This document shows, piece by piece, positions 1 to 7,266 of a DNA stretch of 7,548 nucleotides. A program made the translations under genes and the position numbers. Under the pieces are notes generated by a model. That model was not told the DNA's origin. It made no database searches and worked only from the letters and a program-made list of their open reading frames with translations. The DNA is from Acetobacteraceae bacterium (GTDB lineage: Bacteria; Pseudomonadota; Alphaproteobacteria; Acetobacterales; Acetobacteraceae): NCBI GenBank assembly GCA_947478535.1, contig CANJXD010000276.1:1-7548 (forward strand), read 5' to 3'. Position 1 is the first letter of the stretch. The number at the start of each line of letters is the position of its first letter.

Positions 1-102
1 GAAACTGCCGGTGCCGCAGATCAGAATGTCGGTAGGCTCGGGCAAGGCGAAAGTCCTTCGGGCTGCGTCAGCGTCGTTGACAGCTTCCGGCGCGGCGGTC
101 AC
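1..102 (-). CDS. 5' end of a divergent gene, probable NAD(P)- or FAD-binding Rossmann protein (partial)
   Basis: Read on the minus strand from a GTG at 102-100, the frame is open for 34 codons to the window edge and ends in LPEPTDILICGTGSF. A short hydrophobic strand (DILICG) followed by GxGxF is the usual beginning of a Rossmann dinucleotide-binding fold, so an NAD(P)- or FAD-dependent enzyme is likely; the family cannot be named from 34 residues. The other two minus frames carry stops in this stretch. The start is uncertain. The frame stays open upstream to an ATG at 201-199, which has a weak AGG 7 nt before it, while GTG-102 has no clear ribosome binding site. I prefer GTG-102 because 25 of 34 codons from it onward end in G or C, against 16 of 33 in the possible extension, which looks non-coding. 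Being divergent, it may share control with the rightward operon, perhaps as a pathway enzyme. The C-terminal part lies outside the window. Confidence 0.5.
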   Translation of the reverse strand, partial: MTAAPEAVNDADAARRTFALPEPTDILICGTGSF

Positions 103-174
103 GCTATCAATAACGAATATCGGATGGCAATAATGCGGTGCGTTTCCACGATCGCTGCCAATCAGTTTTCCACG

Positions 175-201
175 ATGGGCCGCGCCCTTTCGGCGGCCCA
201 T
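175..201. repeat. Perfect 9-bp inverted repeat in the operon leader
   Basis: ATGGGCCGC (175-183) and GCGGCCCAT (193-201) are exact reverse complements separated by 9 nt. The structure ends 22 nt before the GGAGG of the binding-protein gene. It could be an operator for a dimeric regulator or an mRNA leader hairpin. No T-run follows on either strand, so it is not a standard intrinsic terminator. If the divergent gene used the ATG at 201 instead of GTG-102, the right arm would include its start codon. Confidence 0.5.
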
Positions 202-223
202 GCGCTTGCCTGCACCCGGAACC

Positions 224-228
224 GGAGG
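224..228 (+). promoter_or_regulatory. Ribosome binding site GGAGG of the substrate-binding protein
   Basis: GGAGG lies 7 nt before the ATG at 236 and 10 nt before a second in-frame ATG at 239. It settles the start against an upstream in-frame ATG at 200, which would add 12 residues in front of the signal peptide and has no such site. It is a perfect core Shine-Dalgarno, in keeping with high expression of a binding protein. Confidence 0.8.
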
Positions 229-235
229 CGTCCCG

Positions 236-1798
236 ATGATGAAGTTGGTCATGGCGGCCATCTGCGCCGTTACGCTCGTGTTCAGTCCCGTGGTGGGCGC
301 GCAGACTCCCCCTGCGGCACCGCCCATTGCGCGATTGCTGACGGTCGCCCTGCCGATCGACCCGCAGACGGTCGATCCCACGACGAATACGGCGAATACC
401 GCCGCGATCATCATGCAGAACGTGTTTGAGACGCTCTACGCCTATGACGCGGATTGGCGGCTGACGCCGCTGCTGGCGACGACGTTGCCCGTCTATACCG
501 AGGGCGGACGACGGATGACGATCCCGCTGCGGGCGGGGGTGAAGTTCCACAATGGCGCGACGATGACGGCCGCCGATGTCGTCGCCTCCATCCAGCGTTG
601 GATGCGGCTTTCCATCCGCGGGCGCCTCGCCGCCGAATCCATTGAGACGGTGACGGCGAGCGGCCCGTTGGAAGTCACGCTGTCGCTCAAGGAGCCGAAT
701 GCCCTGATCGCCAATATGCTGGCCTTCTTCAACGCGGCGATGGTGGTGATGCCGGAAGCGACGGCGCAGGCGACGATGGCCGGGCCGCTGACGAATGCGG
801 CGGATTTCATCGGCACCGGTCCTTTCCGCTTCAGTGAACGGCGTGCCGACCAGTATGTGCGCCTGACGCGGTTCGAGGACTATGTGCCGGATGAGCGCCC
901 CTTCTCCGGCTATACGGGGCGGCGGGAAGCCATGGTGCAGGAACTGCGTTTCGTGCCGGTGCCGAATGCGGGCACGCGGCTGCAATCCATCCTCTCCGGC
1001 CAGTATGATGTGGCCGACAATGTGCCGACCGAATTCGTCGACCGCATCCGCCGCAACGCCACCGCCGATGCGCTGGTGGTGAAGTGGTCCGGCTGGATCC
1101 AGATGGTGATGAATACGCGCCAGGGGCCGACGCAGGATATGCGCGTGCGCCAGGCCGTGCAGGCCGCGATGGACCCCACCGCGATCATGACCGCGGCTTT
1201 TGGTAATGCGGAATTCTTCGGCATCGGCGGCAGCCTGTATCCGACGGGCGCGCCGCTGCACTCCACCGCGGGGATCGAACGCTACAACACCCGCGACCAG
1301 GCGCGCGCGCGGCAGTTGCTGGCCGCGGCGGGCTACAATGGCCAGCCCTTCCGCATCATTACCAGCCAGCAGTATGACTTCATCTACAAGGCCGCGCTCG
1401 TCGCCGCCGACAATCTGCGCGCGGTGGGCATGACGGTAGAGATCGTGCTGATGGATTGGGCGAGCGTGCTGGAACGCCGCAACAATCCCGCGATCTGGGA
1501 GGCGTTCTTCACCTTCCACAATTTCGTGCCCGATCCCGCGCTCATCACCTTCATGAACCCGTCCTTTCCGGGCTGGTGGAACACGCCCGCGAAGCAGGAG
1601 GCACTGGCCGCCTTCACCGGCACGCTGGACGAGGCCGCGCGCGTCACCGCGTGGCATCGCCTTCAGGGCGTGATGCTGGAGGAAGCGGCGACGATCACCG
1701 TCGGCAGCTATTACGGGCTGATGGCGTATAATCGCCGCGTGCGCGGGCTGCAGCCTTTCCTGCAGACGCCCTACTTCAACGTCTCGAACGGCCGTTGA
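236..1798 (+). CDS. ABC transporter periplasmic substrate-binding protein, family 5 (DppA/OppA-like)
   Basis: A 520-residue protein, normal length for SBP family 5, which captures peptides, nickel chelates, opines, sugars or other solutes in the periplasm and delivers them to the permeases. Residues 1-22 form a signal peptide: a Lys at 3, a hydrophobic core and VGA before a likely cleavage at 22/23. The Cys at 10 is not in a lipobox, so it is probably a soluble periplasmic protein. Family hallmarks are LTVALPIDPQTVDP near 35-48, the VKFHNGATMTAADVVASI block at 102-119, GTGPFRFS at 193-200 and an ARQLLAAAGY segment near 358-367. The peptide-binding Asp of DppA/OppA seems to be absent in the matching segment (FHNFVPDP, 427-434), so a peptide ligand is doubtful. 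The gene heads the operon and is followed by a 28-nt gap containing a small inverted repeat. Family is secure; ligand is unknown. Confidence 0.93.
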   Translation: MMKLVMAAICAVTLVFSPVVGAQTPPAAPPIARLLTVALPIDPQTVDPTTNTANTAAIIMQNVFETLYAYDADWRLTPLLATTLPVYTEGGRRMTIPLRAGVKFHNGATMTAADVVASIQRWMRLSIRGRLAAESIETVTASGPLEVTLSLKEPNALIANMLAFFNAAMVVMPEATAQATMAGPLTNAADFIGTGPFRFSERRADQYVRLTRFEDYVPDERPFSGYTGRREAMVQELRFVPVPNAGTRLQSILSGQYDVADNVPTEFVDRIRRNATADALVVKWSGWIQMVMNTRQGPTQDMRVRQAVQAAMDPTAIMTAAFGNAEFFGIGGSLYPTGAPLHSTAGIERYNTRDQARARQLLAAAGYNGQPFRIITSQQYDFIYKAALVAADNLRAVGMTVEIVLMDWASVLERRNNPAIWEAFFTFHNFVPDPALITFMNPSFPGWWNTPAKQEALAAFTGTLDEAARVTAWHRLQGVMLEEAATITVGSYYGLMAYNRRVRGLQPFLQTPYFNVSNGR

Positions 1799-1825
1799 TG
1801 CGCGTGGGACCTTGCCGGGCGCATC
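1797..1825 (+). repeat. 7-bp inverted repeat at the binding-protein/permease junction
   Basis: GATGCGC (1797-1803) and GCGCATC (1819-1825) are exact reverse complements around a 15-nt loop. The left arm overlaps the stop codon of the binding-protein gene and the right arm ends one base before the ATG of the first permease. The permease start has no evident Shine-Dalgarno, so the hairpin could stabilise the upstream message or hold down permease translation. Higher output of the binding protein than of the membrane subunits is common in ABC importer operons. The stem is short, and chance in GC-rich DNA is possible. Confidence 0.35.
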
Positions 1826-1826
1826 C

Positions 1827-2786
1827 ATGAAGCTGATGGCGTCCGGCTGGCTGCGGAAGATCGGTGGCGTCGCGGCGGTGATGTTCCTCGTCGCGACGAC
1901 GGTTTTCGTCATCTCCCGCGTCATTCCGGGTGATCCCGCCGGCGTCATGCTCGGCGCCGCCGCGACGCAGGAGGAGATTGCGCGCCTGCGAGGCGAGCTC
2001 GGCCTCGATCGGCCGCTGCTGACGCAGTATGTCGAGTTCCTGTTGCAGACCATGCGGCTCGATCTCGGACGGTCGATCTTTCTCAACCAGCAGGTGCTGG
2101 ATGCGATCATCGAGCGGTCGGGGCTGACCTTCTTCCTCTGCATCTTCGCCACCGCGCTCACGGTCGCCATCGGGTTGCCGCTGGGCATCATGGCGGGGGT
2201 CTGGCGCGGCACCTGGATCGACCGCTGCTGCTCGCTCTTCGCCATGCTCGGCGCCAGCCTTCCTTCGTTCTGGATCGCGCTGGTGCTGATCCGCTACGTC
2301 GCGGCGGAGACGGGATGGTTTCCGGTCTCCGGCTGGGGCGGGCCCGATGCGACGGTGCCCGAACGCCTGCATCACCTGATGCTGCCGGCCCTGGTGCTGG
2401 CCTTGCCGAACGCGGTCCTGCTGCTGCGCACGACGCGCGCCGGGATGATGGATGTGATGGCGCAGGATTACGTCCGCACCGCGCGCGCCAAGGGGCTCGG
2501 GCCCTGGACCGTCGTCATGAAGCACGCCCTGCGGAATACGCTGCTGCCGCTGGTGACGGTGATCGGGTTGACGATTGCCATGTTGATAGGCCGCACCGTG
2601 GTGACGGAGACGGTGTTCGGCCTGCCGGGAATCGGCAACCTTGTCATCGCCGGGGTGCAGCGGCGGGACTATCCGGTCATTCAGGGCGTGCTGATGGTGA
2701 TCTCCGGTCTCTATGTGCTGCTGAACCTGCTGGTGGACATCATCTATGCGCGGCTCGATCCGCGCCTACGCGGGCGGATCGCGTGA
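1827..2786 (+). CDS. ABC transporter permease, DppB/OppB type
   Basis: A 319-residue inner-membrane subunit that pairs with the next permease to form the translocation channel. The N-terminal helix (about 13-33) ends in the family's SRVIPGDPA sequence, followed by a periplasmic segment with GLDRPLLTQYVEFL. Further helices lie roughly at 100-124, 136-158, 183-203, 238-260 and 284-306. The cytoplasmic EAA-type coupling loop that docks on the ATPases is at about 215-237, with AKGLGPW in its core. GLPGIGNL (265-272), RRDYPVIQG (279-287) and a C-terminal DIIYARLDPRLR are typical of DppB/OppB. I chose ATG-1827, which gives a normal N-terminus. A TTG at 1812 and an ATG at 1836 are in frame, and none has a strong ribosome binding site. 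The stop overlaps the GTG of the next gene by 4 nt. Confidence 0.94.
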   Translation: MKLMASGWLRKIGGVAAVMFLVATTVFVISRVIPGDPAGVMLGAAATQEEIARLRGELGLDRPLLTQYVEFLLQTMRLDLGRSIFLNQQVLDAIIERSGLTFFLCIFATALTVAIGLPLGIMAGVWRGTWIDRCCSLFAMLGASLPSFWIALVLIRYVAAETGWFPVSGWGGPDATVPERLHHLMLPALVLALPNAVLLLRTTRAGMMDVMAQDYVRTARAKGLGPWTVVMKHALRNTLLPLVTVIGLTIAMLIGRTVVTETVFGLPGIGNLVIAGVQRRDYPVIQGVLMVISGLYVLLNLLVDIIYARLDPRLRGRIA

Positions 2787-3585
2787 TCCCGCGCCTGCGT
2801 CCTGTCGTGCTGCTGGGCATCGTGGTGCTGGTGGTGCTGGCGCTGTCGCCCTGGATTGCGGGCTTCGATCCGCTGCGGATCAGCGTCGTGAACCGGCTGA
2901 AGCCGCCTTCCGACCTGCATTGGTTCGGCACCGATGATTTCGGGCGCGATGTCTTCGCCCGCGTCGCGCATGGCGCGCGGCTTTCGCTGTGGATCGGCTT
3001 CCTCGTCGCCGCCTTCGCCACCCTGCTGGGCGCCTCCATCGGTCTCGCCGCCGGCTTCTTTCGTCGTGCTGATCCCTTCCTGGCGCGGCTGATCGATGCG
3101 CTGATGGCGTTTCCGGATATCCTGCTCGCGGTGGCGCTGATGGCAGCCTTCGGGTCCAACCTCGGCAACGTCGTCGCCGCACTCGGCCTGGTCTATGCGC
3201 CGCGCGTGGCCCGCGTGGTGCGCGCTTCCACCTTCGCCCAGCGTGGGACGCTGTTCGTGGAGGCCGCGGTTTCCCTGGGGGCGACCGATCTGCGCATCAT
3301 GCTGGTGCATGTACTGCCGAACATCATGCCGGTGCTGTTCGTGCAGGCGACCTTCGTCTTCGCCTATGCGCTGCTGACGGAATCCGCGCTGTCCTTCCTT
3401 GGCGTCGGCGTGCCGCCGGAAGTGCCGACGCTCGGCAACATGATCGCGGCATCGCAGATGTATTTCGATGACGCGACCTGGATGATGCTGTTTCCGGGGC
3501 TCGCCATCGCGCTCGCGGTGCTGTCCTTGCAGATGGTGGGCGACGGGCTGCGCGACAGTCTCGACCCCGTGCTGCGCAGCGCGCA

Positions 3586-3589
<4 letters not shown>
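2783..3589 (+). CDS. ABC transporter permease, DppC/OppC type
   Basis: A 268-residue inner-membrane partner of the preceding permease. After one N-terminal helix (about 6-27) comes the DppC/OppC signature HWFGTDDFGRDVFARVAHGARLS at roughly 46-68, then helices near 69-91, 105-124, 127-146, 183-205 and 235-255. The EAA-type loop (about 158-180, with EAAVSLGATDLRIM) contacts the ATPases. SFLGVGVPPEVPTLGNM at 204-220 and the C-terminal GDGLRDSLDP at 253-262 are family hallmarks. The frame is open far upstream (from 2315), but that part is out of frame with and hidden inside the first permease. GTG-2783 forms a GTGA overlap with the preceding TGA, gives the usual family length and places the first helix correctly. 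Translation is probably coupled to the upstream gene, as only a weak GGCGGA precedes the start. Confidence 0.93.
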
Positions 3590-4583
<994 letters not shown>

Positions 4584-4587
<4 letters not shown>

Positions 4588-5570
4588 CGGCGCTGCTCGA
4601 TGTCGCGGGTCTTACCAAGGAATTTCCGCTCGGTGGCGGGCGTGCGCTGCGGGCGGTGGAGGATGTGTCCTTCACCATCGAGGAAGGCGAGATCCTTGGC
4701 CTCGTCGGCGAATCCGGCAGCGGCAAGACCACGGTCGGCCGTTCCCTGTTGCGGCTGGTGGAGCCGACGCAGGGCCGGATGCTGTTCGATGGTCAGGACC
4801 TGATGACGCTCGCGCCGCCCGCCTTGCGCGCCGTGCGCCGGCGCATTCCGATGATCTTCCAGGACCCTTTCGCCAGCCTCAATCCGCGCCTCACCGTCGC
4901 TCGCATCATCGCGGAGCCGATGGAGATCCACGGCCTGCACGCCGATCGCGCAGCGCGGCGGGAGAAGGTGGCGGCGCTGCTGGAGGAAGTGGGCCTGCCG
5001 CCCGATGCCGCAGCCCGCTACCCGCACCAGTTCTCCGGCGGCCAGCGGCAGCGCGTCGGCATCGCCCGTGCCCTGGCCTGTGATCCGTCGCTGATCGTCG
5101 CTGATGAACCGGTCTCGGCGCTCGATGTCTCCGTGCAGGCGCAAGTGCTGAACCTGCTCGCGGAACTGCAGCGGCGGCGCGGCCTGGCGATGCTGTTCAT
5201 CTCGCATGACCTGGAGGTGGTGCGGCATTTCTGCGATCGCATCATCGTCATGTATGCCGGCCGTATCGTCGAGCAGGGCAAGGGTGCCACCATCGTCGCC
5301 GAACCGGCGCATCCCTATACCCGCGCGCTGATCGCCGCCGTGCCGAAGCGGGACCCTGATGCGAGGCGCGACCGCGCGCCGATCGCGGGCGAGGTGCCGA
5401 ACCCGCTCGCCCTGCCCGCGGGCTGCGTCTTTCAGACGCGCTGCCCGCATGTCATTCCCGGCTGCCGCGATGCGCGGCCGGTGCTGGAGGAGGTGGCGCC
5501 CGGTCAAGCTGGGCCCGGTCACCTCGCCGCCTGTTCCAACCCCGCGGCGCGTCACGCCGCGCTTCGATGA
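4584..5570 (+). CDS. ABC transporter ATP-binding protein, DppF/OppF type
   Basis: A 328-residue second ATPase, forming the nucleotide-binding heterodimer with the preceding subunit. Walker A GESGSGKT is at 42-49, Q-loop Gln93 in [13 protein letters not shown] (the F-type form), signature FSGGQ at 150-154, Walker B SLIVADE at 169-175, D-loop SALD at 178-181 and His208 in ISHDLEVV. All catalytic residues are present. The C-terminal extension has HPYTRAL (243-249), [17 protein letters not shown] (272-288) and Cys281, Cys287, Cys294 and Cys317, again the four-cysteine set of the Opp/Dpp ATPases. The start ATG overlaps the previous stop (ATGA, 4584-4587) and is preceded by a purine-rich GGGGGAAG at 4572-4579, a good ribosome binding site. 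It is the last transporter gene; the CoA enzymes begin within 16 nt. Confidence 0.95.
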
Positions 5571-5572
5571 GT

Positions 5573-5577
5573 GAGGA
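5573..5577 (+). promoter_or_regulatory. Ribosome binding site GAGGA deciding the start of the first crotonase
   Basis: GAGGA lies 8 nt before the ATG at 5586. The in-frame alternatives are GTG-5571, which overlaps this site, and ATG-5577, which it directly touches; both are too close to use it. ATG-5586 is therefore the best-supported start, although GTG-5571 directly after the ATPase stop cannot be ruled out and would add 5 residues. Confidence 0.55.
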
Positions 5578-5585
5578 TGCGCCCG

Positions 5586-6386
5586 ATGGTCGCGATTGAT
5601 GCGGATGCCGCCCGCGATGCCGAACAGCATGTGCTGGCGGAAAACCATGGTGGCACGCTGGTCATCACCCTGAATCGGCCGGAACGCCTGAATGCCTGGA
5701 ACGCGCCGATGCGGGCGCGGCTCATCACGCTGATCAACGGCGCAAATGCCGATGCCGCGGTGCGCGCCATCGTCATGACCGGCGCCGGTGAGCGCGCCTT
5801 CTGCGCCGGGCAGGACCTGAACGAGGGCAAGACCTTCGACGGGGCCCGCGCCGAGGAATGGATCGAGGAATGGCGCCGGCTTTACGCCGCGCTGCGGCGC
5901 TTCGAGAAGCCTCTGGTCATGGCGCTGAACGGCCTGGCCGCCGGATCCGCGTTCCAGGTCACGCTGCTCGGCGATATCCGTGTCGGCCATGCGGCATCCA
6001 AGATGGGACAGCCGGAAATCAATTCCGGCATCGTCAGCGCCACCGGCTTCTGGATCATGCGGGAGATGCTGGGCCTGTCCCGGGCCATCGAAATGGTGCT
6101 CACGGGCCGCATGGCGGAAGCCGAGGAATGCCATCGCATCGGCCTGATGCATCACCTCGTGCCGCAGGCGGACGTGCTGCCGAAGGCGATGGCGATCGCG
6201 GCCGAACTCGCGGCGAAGCCCTCGTTGGCCTTCAAGCTGAACAAGCAGCGCTTCTGCGCGGCGACGCAATCCGGCTTCGATGAGACCTTCGAGGCCGCGC
6301 GCCTGATCCATCGGCAGGCCTTCGATGCCGGTGAGCCGCAGCGCGTGATGGAAAAGTTTCTCGACAAGGGTGGAAAGGGCCGCTGA
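5586..6386 (+). CDS. Crotonase-fold protein (enoyl-CoA hydratase/isomerase family)
   Basis: A 266-residue cytoplasmic protein of the crotonase superfamily, whose members hydrate, isomerise, cleave or hydrolyse CoA thioesters by stabilising an enolate in an oxyanion hole. TLVITLNRPERLNAWN (24-39), the AFCAGQDL oxyanion segment (71-78) and KPLVMALNGLAAGSAFQ (108-124) identify the family; LTGRMAEAEECHRIGLMHHLV follows in the C-terminal half. Compared by eye with rat mitochondrial crotonase, the first catalytic Glu (Glu144) is replaced by Gln124, while the second (Glu164) is kept as Glu144 in GQPEINSG. Hydratase activity is thus not assured; an isomerase or other crotonase chemistry is possible. 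The next residues, GIVSATGFW, also differ from the usual PGAGGTQ loop. It follows the ATPase gene by 15 nt (from ATG-5586) and precedes a second crotonase by 3 nt, suggesting sequential steps on the imported compound. The precise reaction is unknown. Confidence 0.88.
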   Translation: MVAIDADAARDAEQHVLAENHGGTLVITLNRPERLNAWNAPMRARLITLINGANADAAVRAIVMTGAGERAFCAGQDLNEGKTFDGARAEEWIEEWRRLYAALRRFEKPLVMALNGLAAGSAFQVTLLGDIRVGHAASKMGQPEINSGIVSATGFWIMREMLGLSRAIEMVLTGRMAEAEECHRIGLMHHLVPQADVLPKAMAIAAELAAKPSLAFKLNKQRFCAATQSGFDETFEAARLIHRQAFDAGEPQRVMEKFLDKGGKGR

Positions 6387-6389
6387 ACC

Positions 6390-7259
6390 ATGGCTGACCA
6401 GGACGCACCGATGCGGACGGAAGGGCTGCTGCCCGCCGTCGATGATCGCTTCGGCTATGAGGTGGCGGAGGCGATCGCCACCATCACCATCCGCCGACCG
6501 CAGAAGCTGAACGCGCTGCTGCCGGATATGATCATCGCCTTCGCGGATCTGCTGGAACGCGCGCGTCGGGACCGTGAGGTGCGCTGCGTCGTCATCACCG
6601 GGGAAGGGCGGGCCTTCTGCGCGGGCGATGACCTGGCACCGGAGGATCGCTTCGCCTATGGCCCGCCGGATATGCATACGCGCCTGGTCATGGGCTATCC
6701 GCGCCTGCTCACGCAGATCATGGCGCTGCGCAAGCCGGTGATCGCGATGGTGCGCGGCTATGCCGTGGGTGCGGGGTTCGATCTCGCACTCGCCTGCGAT
6801 TTCCGCATTGTCGCCAAGGGCACGAAGCTTGGCGCCGTCTATGTGCAGCGCGGGCTCGGCGGCGGCGGCTCCTATCTGTTGCCGCGCTACGTCGGCTTCG
6901 GCAAGGCGACGGAGATGCTGCTGCTGGGCGAGATCCTCTCCGCGGAGGAATGCCTCTCCCTCAACCTCATCACCAAGCTGGTGGAGGAGGAGGCGCTGGT
7001 GGAGACGACCTACGCGCTGGCGAAGCGCCTCGCGGCGGGGCCGACGCAGGCCTATGGCGCGGTGAAGAATGCGCGCAACCAGGGCCTCGGCTGTGATCCC
7101 GTGAAGGGCATCGAGTTCCAGATCGGCTGCAACGTCGAACTCATGTTCCATCGGGATGCGCGCATCGGTCCGCGCGCCTTCGCGCAGAAGCGGCAGCCCG
7201 ACTTCACGGGTGAATGGATCGACCTGCAATACGACGATTTCGACCCGACCTATCGTTGA
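6390..7259 (+). CDS. Second crotonase-fold protein (enoyl-CoA hydratase/isomerase family)
   Basis: A 289-residue cytoplasmic crotonase homologue, clearly divergent from its upstream neighbour. IATITIRRPQKLNALLPDM (29-47), the oxyanion segment GRAFCAGDDL (73-82) and KPVIAMVRGYAVGAGFDLALACDF (115-138) define the fold; SAEECLSLNLITKLV and a long C-terminal helical part ending in FAQKRQPDFTGEW follow. By eye against rat crotonase, both catalytic glutamates are missing: Asp131 stands for Glu144 and Tyr151 for Glu164. The loop after GL is short (GLGGGGS, 155-161), about two residues less than the common GLVPDGGGS form. A classical hydratase mechanism is therefore unlikely; isomerase, hydrolase, lyase or dehalogenase-like chemistry are alternatives that cannot be separated here. 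ATG-6390 has GGAAAGGG at 6372-6379 upstream. An in-frame ATG at 6411 would remove seven residues. The stop is 7 nt before the CoA-ligase gene. Confidence 0.88.
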   Translation: MADQDAPMRTEGLLPAVDDRFGYEVAEAIATITIRRPQKLNALLPDMIIAFADLLERARRDREVRCVVITGEGRAFCAGDDLAPEDRFAYGPPDMHTRLVMGYPRLLTQIMALRKPVIAMVRGYAVGAGFDLALACDFRIVAKGTKLGAVYVQRGLGGGGSYLLPRYVGFGKATEMLLLGEILSAEECLSLNLITKLVEEEALVETTYALAKRLAAGPTQAYGAVKNARNQGLGCDPVKGIEFQIGCNVELMFHRDARIGPRAFAQKRQPDFTGEWIDLQYDDFDPTYR

Positions 7260-7266
7260 GGGCGCG

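Larger units (their letters stand above)
103..235. promoter_or_regulatory. Divergent intergenic region, presumed promoter/operator zone
   Basis: This is the only gap of any size in the window and separates the leftward gene from the rightward operon, so the promoters of both probably lie here. Positions 104-140 are noticeably less GC-rich than the rest. AATAAT at 129-134 matches the sigma-70 -10 consensus at 5 of 6 positions for the plus strand, but no convincing -35 sits 16-18 bp upstream. On the minus strand TTGCCA (complement of 125-130) resembles a -35 without a good -10. CAATAAyG occurs twice, at 108-115 and 128-135, exactly 20 bp apart, and a 9-bp inverted repeat lies at 175-201. The promoter assignment rests on position, not on a clear consensus. 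Confidence 0.35.

Noticed and set aside
77..82. Perfect TTGACA resembling a -35 box
   Set aside because: The nearest -10-like hexamer (TATCAA, 105-110) is 22 bp away, which is too far, and the site falls within the probable coding start of the divergent gene. Chance occurrence is likely.
175..201. Inverted repeat as an intrinsic terminator
   Set aside because: No run of T follows the stem on either strand, and no gene ends here on either strand.
200..235. Earlier in-frame ATG for the binding protein
   Set aside because: It would put 12 Pro/Gly-rich residues before the signal peptide and lacks the GGAGG that serves ATG-236.
124..429. Plus-strand frame of 101 codons at the operon start
   Set aside because: It overlaps the signal peptide and mature N-terminus of the binding protein in another frame and its translation resembles nothing recognisable.
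107..2245. Minus-strand open frame of 712 codons
   Set aside because: Antisense of the binding-protein and first permease genes; low-complexity Arg/His-rich translation and no recognisable motif.
2315..2782. Upstream extension of the second permease frame inside the first permease gene
   Set aside because: The added 156 residues overlap a clear permease in another frame and show no membrane or family pattern; GTG-2783 gives the normal DppC length.
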